NCBI RefSeq assembly: GCF_019249215.1 | Contig: NZ_JAESDI010000012.1 | Location: 62,001 to 126,000, forward strand | Length of the DNA stretch: 64,000 nt | From: Alteromonas lipotrueae | GTDB lineage: Bacteria; Pseudomonadota; Gammaproteobacteria; Enterobacterales; Alteromonadaceae | Direction of reading: 5' to 3' | Shown: in pieces, positions 29,850 to 38,379 of the stretch | Numbering within the stretch: position 1 is the first letter of the stretch | Layout of the letters: each line of letters starts with the position of its first letter | The notes under the pieces: model-generated | Seen by the model: only the letters and a program-made list of their open reading frames with translations | Databases searched by the model: none | What the model was told of the DNA's origin: nothing | Made by a program: the position numbers and the translations under genes

Positions 29850-31061
29850 ATGGTGAGTTTACTGGGCATTGCAGTCCTTTTAGGTATTGCATTCGCGCTT
29901 TCGTCGGCGAAACGCAGCATTAGTTTGCGTACTGTCGGTGGCGCCTTTGCTATGCAAGCTTTAATCGGCGCATTTGTTCTGTATTCTGAGCCTGGCAAAG
30001 AAGTTCTGTTAGCAGCAACAGGGTTTGTTGCTAACATCATTGCCTACAGTCAAGATGGAATTAACTTTCTCTTTGGTCCTATTGGCGATAAGTCCATTGC
30101 ATTTATATTCGCCTTTAATGTGTTGCCCGTTATCGTTTTCTTTTCATCACTTATTGCGGTGCTATATCACTTAAAAGTGATGGGCTTAATTATTAAAGTG
30201 ATTGGTGGCTTCCTTCAAAAGGTATTAAGAACCAGTCGTCCTGAATCTATGTCAGCGGCAGCAAACATATTTGTAGGGCAGACAGAAGCCCCATTGGTAG
30301 TTCGCCCTTTCATACCTCATATGACGCGTTCTGAGCTATTTGCCGTGATGGTAGGTGGCCTAGCCTCTATTGCTGGTTCAGTAATGGCGGGTTATGCGGG
30401 TATGGGCGTAGACTTAAAATACTTACTCGCTGCAAGCTTTATGGCGGCGCCTGGCGGTATGTTGATGGCAAAAATTATTCTGCCAGAAACGGAAGAACCT
30501 AAAGACGGCTTAAGCGAAATAGACGCTGAAGACACCGGCTACGCCAATGTCTTCGATGCAGCTGCTAGCGGTGCTGCATCTGGGATGACACTCGCATTAA
30601 ACGTGGGCGCTATGCTACTTGCATTCATCGCCCTAATTGCTATGTTCAACGGCCTAGTGGGTTGGACAGGGGGTTTATTAGGGTATGAAAACGTCACCTT
30701 TGAAGGGATTATGGGTTACATTCTTCAACCCTTAGCATGGGCAATTGGCGTTCCATGGGAAGAAGCGCAGATAGCAGGAAGCTTTATAGGTCAGAAAATG
30801 GTCGTTAACGAATTTGTGGCTTACCTTAACTACCTTGAGCACCAACCTAACCTGTCTGAATCAACGCAAGCTATTGTCACTTTTGCACTTTGTGGTTTTG
30901 CAAACTTGTCCTCTATTGCTATTTTGATGGGTGGCATTGGTGCTATGGCACCTACACGCCGAAAAGAAATTGCTCAGTTAGGCCTAAAAGCAGTTGTTGC
31001 GGCAACGCTATCAAACTTGATGAGCGCAGCGCTTGCAGGCTTTTACTTAACACTTGGCTAA
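29850..31061 (+). CDS. nupC: Concentrative nucleoside transporter NupC
   Basis: Cation-coupled nucleoside uptake through the inner membrane (CNT family), 403 aa with about ten membrane segments. [25 protein letters not shown] is the substrate-binding hairpin with conserved Gln and Glu, and [15 protein letters not shown] with [20 protein letters not shown] is the second conserved half. It follows udk by 12 bases and forms an operon with it; together they import and trap uridine-type nucleosides. Confidence 0.96.
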   Translation: MVSLLGIAVLLGIAFALSSAKRSISLRTVGGAFAMQALIGAFVLYSEPGKEVLLAATGFVANIIAYSQDGINFLFGPIGDKSIAFIFAFNVLPVIVFFSSLIAVLYHLKVMGLIIKVIGGFLQKVLRTSRPESMSAAANIFVGQTEAPLVVRPFIPHMTRSELFAVMVGGLASIAGSVMAGYAGMGVDLKYLLAASFMAAPGGMLMAKIILPETEEPKDGLSEIDAEDTGYANVFDAAASGAASGMTLALNVGAMLLAFIALIAMFNGLVGWTGGLLGYENVTFEGIMGYILQPLAWAIGVPWEEAQIAGSFIGQKMVVNEFVAYLNYLEHQPNLSESTQAIVTFALCGFANLSSIAILMGGIGAMAPTRRKEIAQLGLKAVVAATLSNLMSAALAGFYLTLG

Positions 31062-31110
31062 ACTGTCAGATTGAAGTACTAGATTAAGTTTTAGGCTAAG
31101 TTTTTGCCCA

Positions 31111-31134
31111 AATGTAGACTAAATGGTCTACATT
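31111..31134. promoter_or_regulatory. 24-base inverted repeat upstream of the oxygenase gene
   Basis: AATGTAGAC (31111-31119) and GTCTACATT (31126-31134) are perfect 9-base arms around a 6-base centre. It lies 50 bases past the nupC stop and 113 bases before the next start. No U-tract follows, which favours an operator over a terminator. Confidence 0.45.
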
Positions 31135-31246
31135 GATTACATTAGGCTTCTTAGATGACGTTGATTGATTTAAGTCAACTACCAAAGCTTTTTTGGCGGC
31201 CCGTCTACCTTTATAATGCCGCAATCAAAATAAACGGGATAAAGTT

Positions 31247-32086
31247 ATGCAATTAGTTGCTGTTGATTACACGGCGGAAAACGCCCAAGAAGAATTCGTT
31301 AAGTCACTACGAGAGACGGGCTTTGGGGTATTGAAAAACCACCCAATTCAACAATCACTCGTGCAAGGCATTTACGATAGCTGGCAAGGATTTTTCGATA
31401 GTGAAGAAAAAAATGACTACCTTTACAACAAAGGCAAGCAAGATGGATTCTTCCCTCAAAGTGTTTCAGAGGTAGCCAAAGGCTTCACGAAAAAAGATAT
31501 TAAAGAGTACTTCCATTATTACCCTTGGGGTCAATGCCCTGACGAACTTCGTCCTTTACTATCGCAGTACTATTCAGAAGCAAACACGCTTGCTTCTGAG
31601 CTTTTAGGTTGGATTGAGAAACATTCGCCAGAAGAAGTCAGCGACAAATATAGCCAACCCTTAGGCGACATGATCAAAGATTCAGATCAGACCCTATTAC
31701 GTGTACTTCACTACCCACCTTTAAGTGGCGAAGAAGAAGTGGATGCTATTCGCGCGGCGGCTCACGAAGACATTAATCTTATTACTATCCTTCCTGCTTC
31801 TAACGAACCTGGGTTACAAGTAAAAGCGCAAGACGGCAGTTGGTTAGACGTACCTTGCGATTTTGGTAGCCTGATTGTGAATATCGGTGACATGCTTCAA
31901 GAAGCTTCAGGTCACTACTTCCCATCAACCACTCACCGTGTTGTGAATCCAGATGGCGCAGACATGACCAAGTCGCGTATTTCATTACCACTGTTCTTAC
32001 ACCCTCGTCCGGATGTAAAGCTTTCAGAACGTCATACTGCAGGTACATATCTGCAAGAGCGTTTGAAAGAACTAGGTGTTATCTAG
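31247..32086 (+). CDS. 2-oxoglutarate/Fe(II) oxygenase of the isopenicillin N synthase family
   Basis: Non-haem iron dioxygenase, 279 aa, cytoplasmic. An N-terminal DIOX_N part (FVKSLRETGFGVLKNHPI) is followed by the jelly roll with the HxD...H iron triad (AAHEDINLITIL and PSTTHRVVNP) and the 2-oxoglutarate-binding Arg in KSRISLPLFLHP. Family members oxidise small molecules; the substrate here is unknown. GGATAAAG precedes the ATG. It is a single gene with its own terminator and an upstream palindrome. Confidence 0.88.
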   Translation: MQLVAVDYTAENAQEEFVKSLRETGFGVLKNHPIQQSLVQGIYDSWQGFFDSEEKNDYLYNKGKQDGFFPQSVSEVAKGFTKKDIKEYFHYYPWGQCPDELRPLLSQYYSEANTLASELLGWIEKHSPEEVSDKYSQPLGDMIKDSDQTLLRVLHYPPLSGEEEVDAIRAAAHEDINLITILPASNEPGLQVKAQDGSWLDVPCDFGSLIVNIGDMLQEASGHYFPSTTHRVVNPDGADMTKSRISLPLFLHPRPDVKLSERHTAGTYLQERLKELGVI

Positions 32087-32108
32087 AGAGTGCTATTCTC
32101 TTAAAATA

Positions 32109-32134
32109 AAGCCACGTTTTAACGTGGCTTTTTT
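32109..32134 (+). terminator. Intrinsic terminator after the oxygenase gene
   Basis: AAGCCACGTT/AACGTGGCTT stem with a 2-base centre followed by TTTTT, 23 bases past the stop. Confidence 0.9.
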
Positions 32135-32196
32135 GCTAGTACGATTTATTGACACTTATGCCACTTTAAATAGGTAATCACCTATGCGTCGAGTAG

Positions 32197-33366
32197 CTAG
32201 TAATTGCGAGCAATCGTAGAAAGCTTGCTCATGTAACGATTCTCATCTTGCGAATTGGGCGCAAATTGAATAGCACGTTTTATATATCGTTCAGCGTTAT
32301 TGATGTCACCTAGCTCGTAATATGATTTGGCCAACCCGAAGAGCACCTCGTGTCTTGTATTGTCTAAGCGAAGCGCCCGCTGGAAGTGTTCCAATGCGTC
32401 TGCAAACTCCCCGTCATCCAATGCTTGCTCCCCTAGAATGAAATGATAAAAGGGGTTTTCTTTTCGTTGCGCTTCTACCCTCGCTTTAATCTCTGCTGAT
32501 TTATCAAATAGCCCTTGGTGGTAATACAAAATGGACAAGTTGTCCCATGCTGTCAGGTTCTTTTCATCGATATTTAAGGCGAAACGATAACTTTGCTCGG
32601 CGGCTTCAAATGCATCTACCATACGGTACAACACACCTAGATTAACCCAACTTTGTTGTAACTCTGGTGATAACACCGCAGCAGCCCTAAAGTAACTATA
32701 TGCCCGAGTATAACTGTTCGCGATAAGCGCATCAGCGCCTTTATTGTTATAGAACATAGACAGCACAAGGCGCTTCGTAACGGGTACACGTGGGAAGTGC
32801 GTTCTAATCATTTGCGGGTCAAAATCAACATCTGCGCGACTTGGTCCGATGTTAGTCACTAACGGGTTTTTAGGTACATTTATGGTTAAGTTAACGTGAC
32901 CATTTAAGAAACTGAAGCCGTCACGTCGGGTCCAATATTCGGGTATATCTACTTCATAGAATGTGGCATCGTAGCCCGCGTACTGAGCCATAGCATAAGT
33001 CATGATAGACAAAGAAAGGCAGTTCGCCGAACGATTATAAAACGTCTCACTAGCAATCGAATTCGCATTGCTGCGGTACAATAACCCCATTTCAGAATGA
33101 TCAAAAATTGATGAGATCAGGCCTTTTACGTTGGTTGTCTTTCCTCCTGACTCAAAGACCGCCTCGTCTACAAATAACTGAGCATCTTCTTCTAGTGCAA
33201 AGACTTCCTCTTCCGTTTCAATCGGAAAAGACGCATAGCTTGGAAATAAATGATCGTGTAATGCTGGATAAGGATTCTTGGCAACAACAGGCGCAGTGCT
33301 AGCACAACCTAGCATAGCTGAACTGAATAAAACGAGTAGTGCGATAATAAGTTGTCGAAGTAACAT
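32197..33366 (-). CDS. TPR lipoprotein with transglutaminase-like N-terminal part
   Basis: 389 aa from ATG 33366, which has GAGGG upstream. A lipoprotein signal with lipobox AMLGC (Cys near residue 21) is followed by a segment with a possible papain-like site: NRSANCLSLSIMTYAMAQ (Cys) and FLNGHVNLTINV (His). From about residue 200 come several tetratricopeptide repeats (ELQQSWVNLGVLYRMVDAFEAAEQ, LTAWDNLSILYYHQGLFDKSA, HEVLFGLAKSYYELGDINNAE). Asp +2 is absent after the lipid Cys (CAS), so outer-membrane sorting is possible. Function unknown; TPR proteins of this kind often scaffold envelope complexes. Confidence 0.75.
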   Translation of the reverse strand: MLLRQLIIALLVLFSSAMLGCASTAPVVAKNPYPALHDHLFPSYASFPIETEEEVFALEEDAQLFVDEAVFESGGKTTNVKGLISSIFDHSEMGLLYRSNANSIASETFYNRSANCLSLSIMTYAMAQYAGYDATFYEVDIPEYWTRRDGFSFLNGHVNLTINVPKNPLVTNIGPSRADVDFDPQMIRTHFPRVPVTKRLVLSMFYNNKGADALIANSYTRAYSYFRAAAVLSPELQQSWVNLGVLYRMVDAFEAAEQSYRFALNIDEKNLTAWDNLSILYYHQGLFDKSAEIKARVEAQRKENPFYHFILGEQALDDGEFADALEHFQRALRLDNTRHEVLFGLAKSYYELGDINNAERYIKRAIQFAPNSQDENRYMSKLSTIARNY

Positions 33367-33554
33367 AAAGCAGCCCTCCCCTATTAACACCTTAGAGAAG
33401 TATAGCGCAGCCAGTGAAATTTAACATTATATTTACATCCACACCTAACCTGTCTCTTTCTATTACGTAAACTTAATCATCATATTTGGTAGAGGGCACG
33501 TAACCATTCTCGCGACATCAATTTATGTTCTACCACAATTAAAGGAAGGTATTT

Positions 33555-34061
33555 ATGGTTAAGTTAATCCCGTTGGTAATGATGAGCTTGATAAGTCTAT
33601 CAGCATTTGCTGGGCATCATATGGAATCGAAGAAGGCAGATATCGTTGATACTGCAGCTAGTAAAGAGATGTTTTCTACCTTAGTGGCGGCAGTTAAAGC
33701 TGCGGATTTAGTTGATACATTAAAAGGTGATGGGCCTTTCACGGTATTCGCCCCAACAAACAAAGCGTTCTCTAAGCTACCAAAAGGCACTGTAGAGATG
33801 TTACTTATGCCTGAAAACAAGGCATTACTAGCACAAGTGCTTACTTATCATGTGGTGTCAGGTAACGTGATGGCTGAAGATGTTATGTCGTTAACCAGTG
33901 CCACTACCGTAGAAGGCACTGATGTTACTGTGGTTACCGCCATGGGAAAAGTGATGATTAACGACGCTACCGTCATTAAAGCCGATGTAAATACATCAAA
34001 CGGTGTCATTCATGTTATCGATACCGTTTTACTTCCAGCTGAAGTTAAAAAAGCACTATAG
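33555..34061 (+). CDS. Secreted fasciclin-domain protein
   Basis: 168 aa. A signal peptide ending SAFA/GH (about residue 19) is followed by a single FAS1 domain: [34 protein letters not shown] (H1-type motif), [20 protein letters not shown] and the C-terminal [13 protein letters not shown] (H2-type motif). FAS1 domains mediate adhesion or bind small hydrophobic ligands; the role here is unknown. AAGGAAGG precedes the start. It appears monocistronic. Confidence 0.93.
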   Translation: MVKLIPLVMMSLISLSAFAGHHMESKKADIVDTAASKEMFSTLVAAVKAADLVDTLKGDGPFTVFAPTNKAFSKLPKGTVEMLLMPENKALLAQVLTYHVVSGNVMAEDVMSLTSATTVEGTDVTVVTAMGKVMINDATVIKADVNTSNGVIHVIDTVLLPAEVKKAL

Positions 34062-34072
34062 TTCATTTTAGA

Positions 34073-34096
34073 TAAGTAGCGGGCTTCCGCTACTTA
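34073..34096 (+). terminator. Hairpin after the fasciclin gene
   Basis: TAAGTAGCGG/CCGCTACTTA is a perfect 10-base stem with a 4-base loop 11 bases past the stop. The following CCCCCTTT is a weak U-tract, so termination efficiency is uncertain. Confidence 0.5.
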
Positions 34097-34206
34097 CCCC
34101 CTTTCATGTAAAACAACACTTCAAAACTCATCAGCACTGATGTTTTTGTAATCCATAACCTTCTTGTTATTCGTATACCCATCAATCAGCTTACAAGGAA
34201 GAAGTT

Positions 34207-34623
34207 ATGTTCACTGTATACACCTACGTTATCGCGGGCCTTGCGGTAATCATTTTTACGGTATTAGTTCAAAATATCGTTGCCGCAGTCGCGCATCGTA
34301 AACAATCATCTTATGTACCAGGAAAAGTCGCAGAAGACTTGAGTCACAATAGCTTTGTGTTTAGAAGCCATAGAACGTTTCACAACTCACTTGAGAACGT
34401 AAATCAATTTATTATTCCAGCAATACTGTGCATGTTCGTTGGCGTGGCCCCACTTTATATGGCTATATTAGTCTGGGTGTATGGCTTATGTAGAATCGTT
34501 CATATGGCACTATACTATGCGGTAGCGACAGAGAGTAACCCAAGTCCAAGAACCTATTTTTATATGATTGGGCTGGTAATCAACCTAATATTGTATGTGC
34601 TTCTCTTTATGGCGTTAATATAG
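34207..34623 (+). CDS. MAPEG-family membrane protein
   Basis: 138 aa with four predicted membrane helices, of the membrane-associated eicosanoid/glutathione metabolism (MAPEG) family. The conserved block is FVFRSHRTFHNSLENVNQFI, matching the ExN-type signature with Glu and Asn, and VWVYGLCRIVHMALYYA follows. Bacterial members may have glutathione transferase or peroxidase activity; none can be assigned. AAGGAAG precedes the start. Confidence 0.82.
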   Translation: MFTVYTYVIAGLAVIIFTVLVQNIVAAVAHRKQSSYVPGKVAEDLSHNSFVFRSHRTFHNSLENVNQFIIPAILCMFVGVAPLYMAILVWVYGLCRIVHMALYYAVATESNPSPRTYFYMIGLVINLILYVLLFMALI

Positions 34624-34743
34624 ATATAAAAAAATGTTAATAATTAAACTTATGTTTAATGCATTTTTTACACACACCGCGCTACTCTGGGTTTAACGTT
34701 TCCAAATAGTTGAAAACGGCTGCGTTGTAGGTAAAGGACTCAC

Positions 34744-35694
34744 ATGTTTATTGAGCAAGTAAATAAACGAACATTATCGGACTGCCACTTATTAATTGTA
34801 GATGATCAAGCAAGCTCTCGAGTGATTTTAGAAGGCCTTCTTGGTGATATGGTAAGTTGTACATCAGTTTCTTCAGGTGGAGCAGCGCTAGCTTATTGTG
34901 ACGAAAACACGCCCGACCTGATTCTGATGGATGTTAATATGCCAGGCATGAATGGCCATCAGGTTGCAAAGACCTTGCTTGAGAACCCGAGTAAGTCTGA
35001 CATTCCGATTATTTTCGTCACTGCCACAACCTCAGACGAAGCCCAATCAAAATGCTGGGATTCTGGCTGTGTAGATTTTGTGACCAAACCCTTTAATGCG
35101 TGTACGTTACGAAATCGTGTTAAAGCGCACCTCAATCATAAGCTCAAAAAAGACCTGTTAGAAAACCTCATTTATATCGATAGGCTAACAGGAGCATACA
35201 ATAGGCATTATTTAGAAGACTACCTTCCGCGCTTTATGAAAGATGGCAAGCGGAGCCATAATTCCCTTTCTCTTGTACTTTTCGACGTTGATTATTTCAA
35301 ACGTTACAACGACAGATACGGGCATATGGAGGGTGATAGCTGCTTATGGAAGCTTAGCAAAGCGGTTAAAGATAGCTTATTGCGCCCTATGGACAAACTA
35401 GTTCGGGTGGGCGGCGAAGAGTTTCTAGTTATTCTACCTTGCACCGATGAGGAATGCGCAAAGTTGGTCGCTGATCGTATTTTGGCCACCGTGTTCAACT
35501 TGGATATCGCCCATGCTGACTCAAACCATGCAAGGGTTACCATTAGCGCTGGTATTGCGACAAAAAAACCAGACGACAGCAAAACCATCGACTTCACTAT
35601 GCTTCGGGCTGACAAAAACTTATACGCCGCAAAAGGGCAAGGTAGGAATTGTGTCGTAAGTAGTGTGGAAACGGCTCACAATGTAATGGAGTAG
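34744..35694 (+). CDS. Response regulator diguanylate cyclase (REC-GGDEF)
   Basis: 316 aa. The receiver domain (residues about 15-135) has DDQ acidic residues, the phosphoacceptor in PDLILMDVNMPG, Thr in FVTATT and Lys in FVTKPFN. The GGDEF domain (about 145-310) has LTGAYNRHYLED, FDVDYFKRYNDRYGH and an intact active site VGGEEF. RPMD, five residues before it, is an inhibitory I-site. So it should make cyclic-di-GMP under phosphorylation control with product inhibition. No cognate kinase is adjacent. Confidence 0.94.
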   Translation: MFIEQVNKRTLSDCHLLIVDDQASSRVILEGLLGDMVSCTSVSSGGAALAYCDENTPDLILMDVNMPGMNGHQVAKTLLENPSKSDIPIIFVTATTSDEAQSKCWDSGCVDFVTKPFNACTLRNRVKAHLNHKLKKDLLENLIYIDRLTGAYNRHYLEDYLPRFMKDGKRSHNSLSLVLFDVDYFKRYNDRYGHMEGDSCLWKLSKAVKDSLLRPMDKLVRVGGEEFLVILPCTDEECAKLVADRILATVFNLDIAHADSNHARVTISAGIATKKPDDSKTIDFTMLRADKNLYAAKGQGRNCVVSSVETAHNVME

Positions 35695-35736
35695 GAAGCT
35701 TAAGTAATATGTTAAAGCCTAGTCTAGGATAATTTA

Positions 35737-36420
35737 TTAAGGTTTAACCACCCCAAGTGTTTTCCTTCCGAGGGCTTTAGTGTGCGACAAGTCCGCCAAA
35801 CAACTTTGTTGTGTTAGCCCCAATGACGCAAGCTGTGCATAACATAGGAGTAACGCTGCCATGGCATCTTCTAATGCGTTGTGTTGAGGCACCTCCGGTA
35901 AACCGGCCCTAAGTAAACATGCTCCTAGAGAAGCGCTATTAGGGGGAATGACTTCATGCTTTTTTTTCAATTCATACAAAGCAAGTTGCAAGGTGTCGAT
36001 GTAGTAAACCTCTTGTGCTGGCAAGTTTAAGCGCCTGAATACCGCATCTAGCACCGCCAAATCTAAATTCGCATTATGGATAACTAAAACCTTCGAGGGT
36101 AACTGTGCGATAAATTCAGTCAGTACATCCTCTATTTTTTCGCCCTTTGCAATATTATCCTGAATAAGTCCATGGATAACGGGGCTTTGCCCTAAAGACG
36201 CATTGGTTTTCACAATGCTATAAGCGCTAGTCTCTAAAGCAATGCTACTATTTCGCCCACATACCCAGCCAAAAGAGGTAATTTCTGACTCATTGGCGTT
36301 TAAAGAGGTCAGCTCTAAATCAATAGACATCAGGGTAGTGTCTTGTAAGGTCGCGCCTTTAAACCTATCGAATGACGCTTGTCCACGCCCAGATAACCAA
36401 TCACTTAACCATTGCAGCAT
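35737..36420 (-). CDS. DEDDh 3'-5' exonuclease (DnaQ-like)
   Basis: 227 aa. MSIDLELTSLNANESEITSFGWV holds the first Asp-Glu pair, LVIHNANLDLAVLDAVF the second Asp, and HNALEDAMAALLLCYA the final His and Asp. This resembles the DnaQ epsilon fold, but the gene is not the Pol III subunit. It starts 2 bases after the upstream stop, so it is translationally coupled to the CNMP-CBS-DUF294 gene and belongs to the acetate permease operon. Its relation to that operon is conserved in related bacteria to my knowledge, but unexplained. Confidence 0.88.
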   Translation of the reverse strand: MLQWLSDWLSGRGQASFDRFKGATLQDTTLMSIDLELTSLNANESEITSFGWVCGRNSSIALETSAYSIVKTNASLGQSPVIHGLIQDNIAKGEKIEDVLTEFIAQLPSKVLVIHNANLDLAVLDAVFRRLNLPAQEVYYIDTLQLALYELKKKHEVIPPNSASLGACLLRAGLPEVPQHNALEDAMAALLLCYAQLASLGLTQQSCLADLSHTKALGRKTLGVVKP

Positions 36421-36422
36421 AC

Positions 36423-38252
36423 TTACGCCATACCGCCAGAGAAATTCATGATAATCGCTTTCTGTGCTCTTTCAATGGCTTGAAACGATGCCTTTAGTTG
36501 ATGCCGTTCTATGGAAGATAAAGACGACACTGACACACTATTATCGGCCACGTTATGCTGAAGTTGATGCCGCCATCGTAAGCGATTTAAAAATATCCAA
36601 ATATCCCGCAAATTCGCGGCATCCTTGGTTGAAAGCTCTGAATTTTCGGGCAGCAGAGATAGTCTCGCAAGCGTACCAGGTACCGATATACCTCCTGCTA
36701 AGGCATAAATACGCACAATATTGTTTATCAATGCCACCGCGCGTACTTTTAAATCAATCGTATCTTTTAGTTTCCCTCCCTTTTCATAAGTAAACTTTTG
36801 AAACATAGAAAGGGGCACAGAAACTTCATTTGCATGACGAGACAATGCAGCGAGAAACAAACTTTGTTTAAGCAAAGGCATACGTTGGTGTTGTAGCGTT
36901 TTAAACAAACCCACATCACCCGCAGCGCAGCGTGCATCGAGGAAGATATTAAAGTGCATAATGGCATCTTTGGTAGGCGCATTTACCCATTGCCGCGCTT
37001 GCTCAACCGCTTCTTCTAGCGATAACCGAAGCTCAGGGTTGCTCGCCATAATATTACCACTGCATAGTTTAATACCACATTTTGCCAACCCCTTGCAGAC
37101 ATAGTCAGCCATGGCAGCAAAGTAATCAGCTTGCGCTTTCGTGGGCGATTCAGCTAAAAGCAGCGCGTTGTCTTGATCAGATCCCATTGTCTGGTCTTCT
37201 CTCGCTTGTGAGCCATATACTAGCCACGAAAACATCATACCGGCTTTACCGTGATCTTGCTGAAAGAACCCAATCAGTTTTCGCGTCATAATATCGGTTG
37301 CCTGAGAAAGCACTTTACCCGCAATATCATAATCGCCAGCGTGTTTAGCGTGTGCAGAAAAGTAATGCGGTAGCTGCCACGCTAAACGTGTTAATTCGTA
37401 CAAACTGCTCGCTTTCGACAATTCACCAATAATAAAAAGTACGCTGCCTCGTTGGTGGCGGACAATATCGCTGGCCGTGACCATACCTACGGGTTCCTGA
37501 CTGTCTTTATCTAATATAGGTAAATGATGAATGTTTTTTTCGGTCATTAACGCCATGGCGTCAAATAACGTTAGGTTACTGGCAACATTAGCCGGCGACG
37601 AGGTCATAACACTGCTAACAGGGTTCGTCAGATCAACGCCAGCAGCAACCACTCGGGAACGTAAATCCCTGTCGGTAACGATACCGACTAGCTGCCCTGC
37701 TTCAGTGATTAAAAGGGAAGATACCCGGTTATCCGTCATCAACTGAGCCGCTTGTTGAATAGGGGTATTTACGTCTGTGCCAATGGGGGTTTTCTCTGTT
37801 AAGTCATAAAGTGGTTTATACAACCACATAGATTTAGACTCAGTAATGGCTTGATTTTGCAGCGCATCATGTCTCAAACCATTAAAAAAGGTAGCGATGC
37901 TATCGTAACGAAGAAGCGCTTTAAATGGTGCTTCATGGAAGCTATACACCAGACCAGGGCTCTCTACCGTCACCGCCATCGGATAATCACTACCATCCAA
38001 AATACGCTGAAAACCAAAATAGTCTCCTTCGCTGACATAACGCGGATTTTCTTGCCCTGCACTTACTGAAAACTGACCACTTTGAATGAGATAAATTCGG
38101 CGAGATTGCCCAATCAGGGTATCTAGATTTTCTTTTGTTACATAGAGCAATTCTGCCGAGGTAAGTAAATCAGTTAACGATTCCACATCGAGCGTGTCAA
38201 AGGGCGCAGAAGCAGCAACAAAATCTGCGACTTGCTGGGCAATAGCTGTCAT
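36423..38252 (-). CDS. CNMP-CBS-DUF294 nucleotidyltransferase-like protein
   Basis: 609 aa from ATG 38252 (AGGAG 8 bases upstream). Domains in order: cyclic-nucleotide-binding-like (about 10-130: LIQSGQFSVSAG, VSEGDYFGFQRILDG); two CBS domains (about 155-275: DNRVSSLLITEAGQLVGIVTDRDL, EKNIHHLPILDKDSQEPVGMVTASD); a DUF294 GlnD-like nucleotidyltransferase core (GSQAREDQTMGSDQDNALL with GS and DxD); and a C-terminal helical DUF294 domain. The acidic active site looks intact. It likely senses adenine nucleotides. Placed between the SSS permease and the exonuclease, it is probably a regulator of acetate metabolism, which is inference. Confidence 0.88.
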   Translation of the reverse strand: MTAIAQQVADFVAASAPFDTLDVESLTDLLTSAELLYVTKENLDTLIGQSRRIYLIQSGQFSVSAGQENPRYVSEGDYFGFQRILDGSDYPMAVTVESPGLVYSFHEAPFKALLRYDSIATFFNGLRHDALQNQAITESKSMWLYKPLYDLTEKTPIGTDVNTPIQQAAQLMTDNRVSSLLITEAGQLVGIVTDRDLRSRVVAAGVDLTNPVSSVMTSSPANVASNLTLFDAMALMTEKNIHHLPILDKDSQEPVGMVTASDIVRHQRGSVLFIIGELSKASSLYELTRLAWQLPHYFSAHAKHAGDYDIAGKVLSQATDIMTRKLIGFFQQDHGKAGMMFSWLVYGSQAREDQTMGSDQDNALLLAESPTKAQADYFAAMADYVCKGLAKCGIKLCSGNIMASNPELRLSLEEAVEQARQWVNAPTKDAIMHFNIFLDARCAAGDVGLFKTLQHQRMPLLKQSLFLAALSRHANEVSVPLSMFQKFTYEKGGKLKDTIDLKVRAVALINNIVRIYALAGGISVPGTLARLSLLPENSELSTKDAANLRDIWIFLNRLRWRHQLQHNVADNSVSVSSLSSIERHQLKASFQAIERAQKAIIMNFSGGMA

Positions 38253-38379
38253 ATGTAATGCTCCTGAAACGATAAAAACCAACTCGCCTTTTAGAGTCTC
38301 CTCTTAGAACGAGTTGGTTTGGAAAAGGCTCGACCACGTGCCGAGCATCAGTTTGCTGTTTTACTATAGCTTCTAACAG

